Assembly (NCBI GenBank): GCA_023375675.1
Contig: JALQBC010000061.1
Span: 62,001-126,000, forward strand
Reading direction: 5' to 3'
Length of the DNA stretch: 64,000 nt
From: Cytospora piceicola
Taxonomy: Eukaryota > Ascomycota > Sordariomycetes > Diaporthales > Cytosporaceae
The notes beneath the pieces were generated by a model. That model was given only the letters and a program-made list of their open reading frames with translations, did no database searches and had not been told where the DNA came from. This document shows, piece by piece, positions 31,965 to 43,192 of this stretch; position 1 is the stretch's first letter; the number at the start of each line of letters is the position of its first letter. A program made the translations under genes and the position numbers.

Positions 31965-34420
31965 CTACTCCCTCCTCTGCCGCCTGCTCCCCCTACGCCT
32001 CCGCGCCATCAAATCCGCCCTTCGCCGCTCGATCTCCGCTTCATTGGCCCGGTCCCGCCGCTCGAGCTCCTCGTCCCGCCGCTCGAGCTCCTCGTCACGA
32101 GCCCGGGTCCGCGCGGCCGCGCACCCGGGGACGTCGCGGTGCTGCTCCTCGGGGGCCGCCACGGGGGCGCCGCGCAGCCGCACCAGCGCGCGCGCCGCGC
32201 CCGCCATGTCCAGCGCCGCCAGCGAGCCCTCCCGGCGCCGCACCCCGGCCAGCACCCGGCTGCTCGACAGCGCCTCCTTCACCTCCTCCGAGCCGGGCAC
32301 CGGGTGCCGGCCGGCGCTGGTGTCGCGCTCCGGGGTCGGGAACAGGTGCGTGTCCTCGATCGTGTCCTCTTCCTCCTGGTCGTCTGCGACCACCGCGCGG
32401 GGGCGCTCGTCCTGTGTAGCCGCCGCAGAATCATTAGCGGCGGCGGCGGCGCGGAGGCTCTTGTGACGTCTAGCAGCGCTCTCCCGAGCAGTAGATTTCC
32501 GAATCTTGCGGAGGGCGTTTACCTGTTGCTTCGCAGGGCTGCTGGAGACCCGGGCTTCCTCCGGCCTCCGGGGGGGCTCGGAGGACTCGTCCCGGGGGGA
32601 GGCAGGCGCATCACCCTCCTGGGATGGGCGGAGCCTGAAATCGGCCACCTCGAGATGAGCGCCGTGATGGGCAGGGGGGGCGTGCTGGTAAGACGGCCGG
32701 GGCTGCTGGGCAGGGGCAGGGTAGAATTCGGGCCCGATGCGAGGGTAGTCTGGAAGGTGCCCGAGTCTCTGCCAAGCTTTGGCCCAGGCCGCCAGGAGAT
32801 GAAGGTATTGCTGGCCACAACCACCCTCAGGAAGACCTCCCACGCGGATCTGGTGGGCAATGAAGTTGGCGGCGGCCTGTTCGGCGTCGGGTAGCACGTC
32901 GGCGGGATGGCCGGCGCCTTCAGGAGCCCCCTGCCCGACAACTTGAGAGCCACTCACCCCCACGATATGGCCGGGGCCGGGGCCGGGGCCAGGAGTCGTC
33001 TGGCTCGGCTGGACAGGCGTCTGGGTAGGCCCGTGGTAGCCCTCCGAGGCAGGCAGGCGTTGTCGTCCAGTCCGTTCGGAAGTGAAGGCGTGAGGCGAGT
33101 CTTGCATGCGCATGTCAGAGTTTGGGTTGGGGTGAGCTGCAACATATGGGCGCTCAGGAGGCATTTGCGCAGCCTGTTGAAAAGCCGCGATGGCGTTACC
33201 ATTCTGAGGAAAGCCATGCTGAGGAGGAAAGCCGTACTGCGCGACAGCCGTAGCACCGGCAGGGCCTACCATTTGCACATTGAATCCGGAGTGGTGATTG
33301 GGACCGGCTGCGCCCTGTACGTGCTGAGGAGAGATCTGGGAATACTGACCAAAGCCGGGCTGACCAGAGCCTTGGGCTGCATCTTGCTGAAGCATTCCAT
33401 GGTATCCAGGGGCGCCTCCATAAGCGTATGCTCCGTACTGTTGGCCGGGAGCGCCTCCCTGGGCGTAGGCTCCGTACTGGGGGTTGGGAGCACCTCCCTG
33501 GGCGTAGGCTCCGTACTGGGGGTTGGGAGCACCTCCCTGTGTGTAGGCTCCGTACTGGGGGTTGGGAAGGCCTCCGTAGGCGACTCCGCCAGGATGGGCT
33601 CCAACGTGAACAGGACCATGTTGGTAGTGATTGTAGTGTAGGACCCCACTGGCGCCATCATTTCCCGCAAAGATGGCACCTGGGCCACCGTCATCATAAT
33701 CACGCCCAAGAGGGGCGACCGGAATAGAGTGCCGGTCACCCATGGGGGAGTTGCCGTTATCGTAGGGAGCTGATGTATGTCGATTCGCACCTGTAGAAGG
33801 CGGGCCGCCAGTACTCGCCGACGAGCCAGTCTGGGGAATGCCCCTGGTTTGATCTTCGACACGCCATCCTGGATCGGTGGGCGCAGTGTCGCTCTCACGG
33901 GTGTTACCATTGCCATCGCTATCAGCATCAAGCACTAAATGGTGCCTCGGATCGCTGTCGAGTTTGCCCTGATAGGCGCAGGTGTAGCAGATGTGAAGCT
34001 GGCAGGTGCTGCACTCCCTGAGGAAACTTGTGTTTCGGGCATTGCAAAAGTCGCAGCGCATAGTCTTCCCGCCTACCAGGTTGAAAGTGTCATGGACAGG
34101 CTGGAGAGGCTATGTCAGATCATGATCGATCGAGAGGGGGTGTGAAGGTGTCGTTGGGGTATTGAAAGGAAAACGACACAGGTCGCTGCAACAGAGGAGG
34201 AAGCAGACAACGGGTGTGGTCAAATGGGCAATCAAGAGGTGACGGGGAGACTGAAATTCCATTGTGAAAGGCTCAGGGTAGCGGTATGGTTTGACATGGA
34301 TTTGGAAAGGGAGACGATGAGGGCTGAGGAAGCTTGGTAGAGAAATATTCGCCATGAAGAGAGAAAAAACAGCTAGCTTACCTCCTCCTGATTCAACATG
34401 ATCTCGTCGTTAAACGACAT
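31965..34420 (-). CDS. Zinc-binding protein with QYGAY repeats and charged C-terminal coiled coil
   Basis: Two exons, 34420-34382 (13 codons) and 34100-31965, with a 281-nt intron whose acceptor follows a TCTGAC branch site, give 724 aa. The frame rules out the nearer AG at 34073. Residues ~14-70, PVHDTFNLVGGKTMRCDFCNARNTSFLRECSTCQLHICYTCAYQ with HH after it, form a C-x2-C-x8-C-x2-C-x4-C-x2-C-x-HH finger of the B-box/FYVE-like size. Residues ~190-243 contain four 14-residue repeats (GGAPNPQYGAYAQ). The middle is Pro/Gln/Gly-rich and prion-like. The region ~430-480 looks folded (ANFIAHQIRVGGLPEGGCGQ, YLHLLAAWAKAWQRLG). The end is a repeated charged helix (RDEELERRDEELERRDR...) with an Arg-rich tail. 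I do not recognise a named family. A nuclear or condensate-type adaptor role is inference only. Confidence 0.75.
33411..33571 (-). repeat. 42-bp coding repeats (GGAPNPQYGAYAQ)
   Basis: Four tandem units of 42 nt encode GG(A/L)P(N/G)(P/Q)QYGAY(A/T)(Q/Y). The two middle units are nearly identical at DNA level, which suggests recent copying. Confidence 0.85.
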
Positions 34421-37121
34421 GATCGCGATGGTAGTTGTGAATGCTTATGGAAGATGCGAATCCATCCAGAAAGGCTCCGTGGTTATTTAGACCAATTGTT
34501 GGAAGCAAAATACTGGAAACCAGACGAAAAGCTACCGAGAAAGAGGAAAGTTATCGTCGTCGGTCGATGGATGACGAAGTCAACGAACGGATTTATCTGT
34601 AGGCTGACGAAAGCGAGAGGTTAGCTTGTACTTGAAGCGGTCAGAAAGCTGGTCGACGGGGCGTTGGAAGGTAGAAGTTATTGTGTAAAGAAAGGTGATA
34701 CTGCCACGATGGTTGCCCAGTCTTATCTGAACATCATCACTCTGAAGTTACAAAAACAGGGCTTCCAGAAGCGATCTTTTCCTTCAAGCCTGGGAGATGC
34801 TGTTGCTGCTGGATAAGGAGGGGGGGGAGGGGGAAGATGCTTTGTGTAATACTTCAGGCTGGCTTGTTCTCTGCGTAGGAGGATGTTGGGGTCAATGCTA
34901 ATCAGTAACTCACCAAGATCACAGTTCTCAATTTGCCAAAGATGCTTCTTGATCGGCGCTCAAACGCTGTAGACAACTCTCTGTGCAGTTGATCAGAGGG
35001 AGTTGTTTATGGGACGGTTGTACGAAGCAGACGGCGCGAATGGTTGTCTGGAGGAGGGGGTCGCTGGGACGGTTATTTGTTGGTCGACTACCCTAGAGTA
35101 GAGTGGAAAGCTGGAAAGGCTATTTAAGGGTCGAAGGAGTTGAAGGTAGAAAAGCTTGACCTTTACTGCTGCTTCAGGTCAGAAATTCTTATGACTGCAG
35201 TAGATGCCGCTAAACCAGTGACTGGCCATCAAACGACCTTTCGTACAGGTCACTGGAATATACACGGCTTAGCTACATGCTCCACCCTTGGTGAATAGCC
35301 TACAGTTTATATCGGACGCATGAAATAGGAAGAGGCTCTAGGGGTCTGTAGGTCAGAGCAGTCCAGTGAATGCTTGTGGATCTTCTGTCACGACTTCCAG
35401 AAGTGCTGATGCTTCGCCGTTCGAACTCGTCTCAGTGATTCACCGACAACGTGCCCTTTGGTACCTGGTTGGACCTACCCTAGGGTAATTGGGCAAAATC
35501 CTAGGAGCTCTGCTCCCATTCTTGAGCGCAAAAGAACACCAGTCAGTGGCACTCAGCTGTTAGCTGATAGACAGGATCAGATGCAAAGAGACTGTTGCAG
35601 CCCATATGAAGCATTATCAAGGCTATCTTCCATACTCCAGAGGGAACGCGCTCACCAACTACCAGACAACATCAGATAGCCCAGTTGAGCCAGGTTCCAA
35701 GGGGAATGGTGAGGAACAGAGACTATTCAAATTCCTTAAGCTATCAGCATGTCGACCTTGTCACGCTATACAGAAAACCAGAGCCAGAAAGCCAGGATAG
35801 TCACTCTCTTGTTCGAACCCTGAAAACCAAGCTTATATTATTCCCTCCATATTAGCCAGTGCACAAAGCAATTATGTGTGTCTGTGAATTTGACTATATC
35901 CCTGTGTCTGCAGGACAATCTAGGTCAAAGGGCACATAGGCTACTTTGAGGAACAGATTGTTGAAGGAGAATCCTAGATCCTGTGCATCGTGGCTGTAGA
36001 GCATTGCAGTCTTATGTTGTATTTAGCGACCAGTAATACCCGCTATATGCTGGCTATGCTTGTGTAGATATTCGATACATACAAACAGCAATTTATATGG
36101 CAGAAGGTATACCTGAATGATGCTAGTCACTTGACTTGATATAGTGGAGGGATATACTCAAGTCAGATATGGAATAGGGGTGCTGTTATAGCTGACTGTC
36201 TCAGCCTTGTCCTTAAGGCGTAGTCAAACAAACCCCAGTCATCACCAGATTCCTACGCATCAGCCTTGCCAGACGATCGAGATGTGTTATCCTCACGCAA
36301 GCTACGGTAGCATCTGCAACACTTGTCCAATCTCCCAACGCCGTATTCCAGTCCATGACAAAGCCGAATTCAAAATGATGGCGCCTCTAGCGGTCCCACT
36401 CTGCGGGCTCTATGGCTTCCTAGAAATATCTTCCCGGACGCGAAGCAATTTGCCCAGGCCGCCTCAACCTTGTCACGGGAGATCATCCGACGCTGCAAAC
36501 TAGCCTGAACTCCCGGACGGCCCTGGAGGACCCCCTGGTTTCTTCCAGACCTCGGTGTCCCGAAGACCCAACCTCCGGAGAAACCGTAATCATGACACGT
36601 TCCGCACAGCATGATCATCCCGGGGGCGGAGATTGTAATGCCTCGCTTGAGTGTGCCTCGCGGCGAACTATCAATAGCTGTCATGTTCCAGCATCACAGT
36701 GAAGACCCTAAGCACGAGTGATAGATTGTCACTATAGAACGTGACATCTGGACAGACAGAAGGACTTGTCCGATAATGCCCGACGGATGCGATAAAGCAA
36801 TGAACAGCACTTGAGGAAGGGGTCGAATGTGAACCCGAACGCCACAAACTGTAGAGGGGAATCTCGAAGCAAGCATTAAAGAAAACCCATGGCTGGGGTG
36901 TGTCTGGGAAAGGGGGAGGAAGACCTGGATATATGGGAAAGTACAAGCACAAAATCTGTCCTCCCGTCGGTGCCAGCCCTGGTGCGCTTGCTTTCTTGGC
37001 CAGACGGACAGACAATTGGACCGCTGCCACTTCAACGGTCCTTCAACGGTCCAAGAGGTGAAAAATCCAATAACGGACGTCGCAGGACTCGGAGATTAAT
37101 AACACAAGGGTGAAAGGTTTT

Positions 37122-37190
37122 CTCGGGCAGGGCAGGGCAGGGCAGGGCAGGGCAGGGCAGGGCAGGGCAAGGCAGGGCAAGGCAGGGCAT
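37122..37190. repeat. (GGGCA)n pentanucleotide repeat
   Basis: About 13 GGGCA units, nearly perfect, with two GGCAA variants near the end. Strong G/C strand asymmetry. Confidence 0.9.
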
Positions 37191-37807
37191 AGAAGTTGAC
37201 ATATCTTCCCGGTCCGACCTCCCGAGGCAGTGTGACCCTGCATGTATCCGGATTCCCATGCGAGCTGTTCATGGGAATGTGCATTTTTGCACGACAAGTA
37301 ACAGAAAAGCTGGCACATCTCAGTGCTGGGGAGATCCGAGTCGGGTCGGGTCGAGTCGAGTCGAGTCAAGCACCCCTGACCAGCATTAAAGGAAAGACGC
37401 AAGAGCAACGGGATAGTTGCAGAAAACCAGCCGCATCGTATCAATAATGATAATAATGAAAATAACAACGACAGTAATAATAAGGTCCGGGTCCGCGTCC
37501 CGAGAGTAACTGTGCAGTGTACCTAACAGAAAATCAAAAGGCCGAGGCCGAAATCTGCATTCATCTTAAAGTTCACCGCCGAAAGTACCTGGTAAGTACC
37601 TAGGTATTCCTCCATCTGCAGATACCTAGGGACTTACCAAGTAAGTAAGTAGGTGTGAAAGGTGTGAACTTGTCTCGCTTTTTCTTGAAAAAGTTAAAAA
37701 GTCAATCCTGTATCCCAAGGTTTCCCGTACACCACACCAAGCCGAATTGCGGAACCCTGAGATGGGGGGGGGTCCCAAAAGGGGGCAACCCTTTGCGTGT
37801 CGGAACT

Positions 37808-37838
<31 letters not shown>
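37808..37838. repeat. (CT)n microsatellite
   Basis: About 15 CT units followed by a G-rich stretch. Confidence 0.9.
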
Positions 37839-37841
<3 letters not shown>

Positions 37842-38097
37842 TTTTGGTGGGGGGTGGGGGGAGGGGGAGAGTGAAGTCGAAGAAGTCACTGGCAATCGAG
37901 AGCCGACCGGGGCTTCGGATCTCAGCAACGGCATCGTGCGGTCAAGGATCGTCGAACCTCTGGAGCGTGCTGCTAGCGCGTGAGGCAGGGATCCTGAATG
38001 CGCTGTGTGGAGATGCGCTAATCTGCGCTCGGGCCACATTGTGCGGGCAGCCTGCCCCGCAGGGGAACAGTCAGCAAGGTACCTAGGTACTAAGGTA

Positions 38098-38150
38098 GTC
38101 ACCCCCCCAGAGAGTGTCAGACCTCCTTCCCCGTGAGGGGGTGACACTCT
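38098..38150. repeat. Two overlapping 9-bp inverted repeats (alternative hairpins)
   Basis: Arm A GTCACCCCC (38098-38106) is complementary to A' GGGGGTGAC (38137-38145). Arm B AGAGTGTCA (38111-38119) is complementary to B' TGACACTCT (38142-38150). A' and B' share TGAC, so only one hairpin can form at a time. Both pairs are perfect. Confidence 0.7.
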
Positions 38151-41100
38151 GTTTGGAAACGACACGGACGTGGATGGCCCAGCAAAGGTTGGTGTAAGAC
38201 CATTGGTCAATTCGAGCTGCAATTTCCTCAAGTGCTGCAGACGCGTCCCCACAGGCGGAGACGCGATCTCCTCGCGTTTCCACGCGTCTGCTGGGCGTCA
38301 ACCCTCGACCGCACCTCATACCCTCCCCCCCCTCCTGCCCTCCCCTCCTCTCTCCCCTCTCCTCTGCCGTGTCCCATGGAACTCTCGCTTTCTTACTCTA
38401 CCTAGACTACCTTGGTACAGGCCAATCTATTCTAGATCCCCAACCCACTTGATTTTCTGGTTTGTGCGAGGCTGTGCAGTAGTCAGTAGTCACTGCACTG
38501 TCACTGCAGTAACCACACCTCCATGTCCTGACCTGGTGGCCATGCACTCCACCGTTACACTTTCGGCAGAGACGATGTGAATGTCCAATGAGGACTGTAA
38601 GCCTGGCCACGATGCTATGCTTGTTCTTTGCTGAAACAGATGGACTTCTGCAGTCACCAGCCTCTCTGTGGTGACAGAAGGGTGACATGCAAACCACATG
38701 ATTATCCCTTATTGTTCTGGTGCAGTGTGGAAGCGCTTCCAATGGTACCTCCCTCGGCACATGCTCAGTTTCGAGCTAAAGTTCGAGAGCCGAGACTCCC
38801 GAGCATGCAGGGCGTTTTCCCGTTATGGGCTATGTATTTCTCGTAACTGACTGACTGACGGGACTGACGAGAGAGACATCACCGGCCTCGCAGCAACAGC
38901 GTAGCACTCGTCAAATGTATCGATAAGAAGCCGAAGTAGGTAGCCCCAACGGCAAGGGAAGGGAGGAGGATTGCTGCTCCTGGGTCACCCACCCCCGCCA
39001 TGGAGTCGAGGTTTGTTTGGCGTAGCGCGCGCTGCGGTGTAAATCCCCCAGACTTTGCCCGCACGCAGTACATACATGGAGATGGTCGTATGCTACGGTA
39101 CTGCGTAAACCCTGGTCCCAACACCGGCTTACACGGCAGCACGGCGGGATCCCCCGTCTTCACGGCAAGATCGAAAAGCCATGTCGAAGATGGATTGTGA
39201 ACGAGTGTTTGGCATTGAGTAACGAAGCGAAGGCGAGATGCATCGTGATGCAATTTGATGACTATCTAGGTGGGCTGGCCGGTTCCATGCGCAGATGCTA
39301 AAGAAAAATGGCATCTCGATGATATACTACGATAGAGGACAGGAGGATCGAGATGAAATGTCATGATTGGCATCATGCGTCCTCAGAGCAGCTGGATTCT
39401 CTGCGACCATTGCTTGTCATAGAAACACCCCCGGACAGTATGATGTAGTGACCGACGTCCCCAAGGCCGAATGCAACCGCGAGATCGGTGATAGCATCGA
39501 GAGATGGAGGGACTGTGATCCATCCCTAGGTCCTGAAATCACAGATCCCAGAAACAAAACCATGTAGAATCGAAGGTGGTCTAGCAACAACCAGTCATCT
39601 GCAGTTACTCGGGCTATATCCGCTGGTCTCCAGACTCATGAAGCTGAGTACCGCGTAGCATGATCGTCTTCTTTCGTGATCAACCACCAAGAGGTACTTG
39701 AGGATATCGAGCTTCCAATCGGGAGGGACTTCCCAACTCCAACAACAAGAGAGATAGAACAATAGAATGCCAAGGGAGAGGGCGGCGGGAAGGGCGGACG
39801 GGACGATGAAACTTGGACGGGAGGTCTATCACCACACTTGGGAAGCAGGGCAATGCCCTTCTGGTCAGAGAAGGGATGGTATCGTCAACGACAAGCGCCC
39901 AAAGGACAGTGTCAGCGGGCCGTATGCCCAGGTGCCTATGCCAGAAGGCTCACCTGTTGTCTCGACTGCCCTGGCATGAAGGAACTCGGCCAGAGTGTGT
40001 CACGGCTCTTCCGAACCCCCTCACGTGGAAAGTGAAACGAATAGATCAAGTGAATAAGATGGTGCTACACTGGCGCGATATGACAGTCTCGAGACAGGAA
40101 GAAACCAGGGATGGCTTCGACCTGGTCTGCACAAGTGACCTTACCCATGACAGCATTTCTTTAGCATCAGAGGTGCGCACCAGAAGAAGTGAGGCACTCG
40201 GGGGTCCGACCGGAGAAGAAGAAACTCTGGGCAAGAGATGGAGGGCGCCAAACCGAAAGGTCGGTCTGTATTACCCTAGGTAGGTACCTAGGTATCCATG
40301 AATGTTATACTTGTAGGTACCCAAGACAGTTAGTTGCCTCATGTTCCTCTCAACCCCTCACTTGTATGTGAGCGCAACCTTGGGAACCTTTGGAAGGTAA
40401 CAGAGCATCATTGATGTTACTGCCCAGGTTGGTTGTCTAGGTACGCTGCAAGCAACCTTGTTCTAAGTCGGTGCCAGGTACTTGATGGTACCCTTTTTTT
40501 TTATAGGACGATTTCGGAGGCTGGAGTATCACGACCTGCAGAAGATGGCAGTTTTTTTCTGCTGGGAATAAGGGGAGGGGTGGTGACGGCAATGAATCTC
40601 TGAGTGATGATGACCTGGGAATTTCACCTGCCTGGGCAAAGTACCTCGACCTGAGGGGGTACTTCAGGTAGGTACCTAGGTACATTCAATCCAGGTGGAC
40701 AGGGTGGACAGGCATCAGAGTCCGAGCTCTTCAGTGTGTCCATATTGCTGCGGTCCACTTTTGGGCGCAGGTACTTTACCCAAGTGGAGCTCCTATTTGG
40801 CGTTCCCTCCAACGGGGCGCTGCGGAAGGCGCCAGGGTACCAGGATGCCTGGGCTCTTGGGGGACACGCCCGACTGGGTCTGACCCTTCTGACCCTTCTG
40901 ACCCTTATTACAGGCGACCTATTCCCCCTCTAGCCTCTGTCGCTCCCGCCCATCTATCTTGTCATCCCAAGTCTCTTTTACCTTGCTCGCCCTGCCAGCC
41001 TGCCTCGCCCGCTCTCCCGCTCTCCCGCCGCTCTTCCTCCTCCAAACACCCACACACCACCGCCTTCCCAACTTTCAATTGTTTGCCATCGCCACCACCG

Positions 41101-41379
41101 ATTTCCGCCGGATTTGATTGCGAACATCACTGCTGATACCTTGCGACTGCTCCCAACACACGTTTCGGCCATCCTTCGCGACGCGCACCCCTCTTTTTGC
41201 CCGGCGCATTGTGCTACCTCGACTTGACCACCACCTGTCGCAAAGCCGTCGCGTCCTTTCGCACTCCACCTCCTCGCTGTGCGCTCCCCCAGAACCCCAG
41301 CCATACAAGAGCAACACCACATAACCCACGAGAGACCGCCCAGCCGAGACTGGCGCCATCCTCACAGATCCCCGCCAAA

Positions 41380-41565
41380 ATGCTATTACCGTCCGCCATA
41401 TCCTGCGACGCGTCGCAGTCCCCGCGGCTCCAGTCCGCGCTCTTCATCTCGCCGCCCGCGAGCCCGCCCCAGCTGTCCAGCCAGACCGCCATCGGAAACC
41501 TCATCAACTCGTGCCGCAACCTGCACAGCCTGGTCGGCGCCGCGCCGCCGCCCCCGCCCGGCGCC

Positions 41566-41605
<40 letters not shown>

Positions 41606-42333
41606 CGCAGCAGCTCCCATCGCCCCCGCTCCTCAGCATGCCCAGCCCCTTCAGCAGGCCGCGCCTCCGCCGCCGCAAGGCCGGCGACGTGGCCACCGCC
41701 GCGGCGCCTGCCCCCCTCACCCGGGAGGCCGAGCCGCCGCGCCACCGCATCAGGAGGCGCGCCACCACGCCGCCGCCGCCGCCGCCGCGCGGCCCGAACA
41801 AGAGGAGGCGCGACGTGGACGATGACATGGACCGCAGCGACGAGGAGCCGTGTTCCTACCGGCAGAAGGAAAACATCAACATATTCGGGGCGGGCGGCGA
41901 CGCCAAGGAGGGGGACGGTGTTTTCATCTTTAGGGGCTGCACGGAGGCGCCGTCACAGGCGGCGCCGTCGACGCCCAAGAGGCGGCGCATCGCGCCGCCG
42001 GTCATGCCGCGCGGCCTCACTCGGGAGGATTTCCACAAGCTCGGAACATTAGACGCGGCGGAGGAGGAGGTATTAGAGGGGATCAAGGTCGGAGTAAACA
42101 GACAAGACGACAGGTGGAGTACAGAGGACGACCAGTTGCTGGTGGAGGTCGTGTTGGAGAAGGTCAAGAATATGGATCTCTCCAGCGAGGTATGGGATGA
42201 CTGCGTGCGCAACCTGCCGGGGAAAGACCACGATAGTGTCAGCTCGAGGTGGGAGAACCTCCTGAGGACCGACAGTATCGGTCTACAAAATAAAGGGAGG
42301 ACCGGCAGGGGCAAACTGCACGGGACGTGGTGA
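41380..42333 (+). CDS. Poly-Asn protein with C-terminal Myb/SANT-like domain
   Basis: Single exon, 317 aa. ATG 41380 (CAAAATGC) is the first ATG of the frame after a C/T-rich leader. Residues 1-60 contain SPRLQSALFISPPASPPQLSSQTAIGNLINSC, a possible phosphorylation-rich segment (several SP sites). Residues ~65-77 are thirteen Asn encoded by AAC repeats. Residues ~85-165 are Pro/Arg-rich with basic clusters (RPRLRRRK, NKRRRD). QKENIN at ~166 fits a KEN degron. Residues ~225-300 are the folded part: LTREDFHKLGTLDAAEEEVLEGI, then DRWSTEDDQLLVEVVLEKV...WDDCVRNLPGKDHDSVSSRWENLL, with the Trp spacing of a Myb/SANT helix-turn-helix. Likely a nuclear, perhaps cell-cycle-regulated protein. No specific homologue recognised. 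Confidence 0.72.
41571..41607 (+). repeat. (AAC)n coding microsatellite
   Basis: Uninterrupted AAC units encode the poly-Asn tract of the Myb-like protein. Such a tract is expected to vary between isolates. Confidence 0.9.
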
Positions 42334-43039
42334 GCGAGAGCGCTCTTGACCTTTGATTTTGACTTCTTCTACTGCGATGAGCATGCAGGCACTGTGTTTT
42401 CTTGATTACTTTAGGAGCCGTTTTGTTTGTTGCATGATTGTCACGGCCGGGTATGCGGGTTGGGGATAATGGAGTTTCACAGCTAGTAGAGGAGATACAG
42501 TACTCTACTCCTGAATTCAAGGTGGTCAACTTTTTTGTTACTTCACTACCTACTGAGCGTGCTGCGCTGCCTTTCGGGTCCATCCATGCCTTACTTACTC
42601 GTTGAGCCTTCCTCCACTCCACTCTTGCTCCCACTCACCCTCACCCTTCCGACTTACACGTACTACAGGGATTGCTTACCGAAACCCGTTGCTGTCGTTG
42701 CCACAGCAAATAATAGACCAATGTCACACAGCGGTATATGCGGCAGCGCTAACATTCCCGATTCAAGGAGCCGCGCCCCTAGCCAACAACTTGACAACCT
42801 GACCGCCTGGGCCAAAAAACAAGGGGTTTCAGACCGCTCGCCCTATGGACCTTTTGCTCTCGATTGGTAAATTATTATTGTCGACCACCCCCTGGGGCTT
42901 TGGTAGGTTTCTGGGTTGTTGTCACCACGGATTGGGAATTTGACACTGTGACAGGACAGCCGGGCAGGGACATGCCGTCCACCTTTCCCGTCCGTCCCGT
43001 CCACTGATGCCCACATACATGCTGTATGGACTGTGTGAT

Positions 43040-43102
43040 GCATGTATGTATGTATTTCTATCGGTATGTATGTATGTATATCTGTATGTACATACGTACG
43101 TG
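43040..43102. repeat. (ATGT)n-type degenerate tetranucleotide repeat
   Basis: GTAT/ATGT units with interruptions over ~60 nt. Confidence 0.75.
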
Positions 43103-43168
43103 CGCAATCCCAGATCTCGCTTCTATCCGCGTGAGACCCCGGGGGCGCGGATGACTTGCATTGCATTG

Positions 43169-43192
43169 CATCTCAATCTCAATCTCAATCTC
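43169..43192. repeat. (AATCTC)n hexanucleotide repeat
   Basis: Four tandem units, preceded by TTGCA repeats at 43155-43170. Confidence 0.8.

Larger units (their letters stand above)
34421..41379. other. Gene desert, about 7 kb
   Basis: Between the divergent zinc-protein and Myb-like genes I find no reading frame with a recognisable protein or convincing splice structure. The first ~700 nt are probably the leader/promoter of the zinc-protein gene. 35.8-36.2 kb is AT-richer. Simple repeats, TACCTAGGTA copies (37599, 38079, 40271, 40666) and overlapping inverted repeats at 38098-38150 lie here. The last ~400 nt are C/T-rich, as expected for the Myb-like gene's leader. A noncoding RNA or a fast-evolving small gene could be hidden. 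Confidence 0.5.

Noticed and set aside
31884..32894. 336-codon plus-strand ORF opposite the zinc-binding protein
   Set aside because: Shadow of the Arg/Ala-rich C-terminal coding region.
34073..34381. Alternative 309-nt intron for the zinc-binding protein ending at the AG of GGTAG
   Set aside because: It breaks the frame; the acceptor at 34101 keeps it and follows a TCTGAC branch site.
35770..35830. GTTCGAACCC resembling a tRNA T-arm (B box)
   Set aside because: No A box, acceptor stem or cloverleaf can be built around it.
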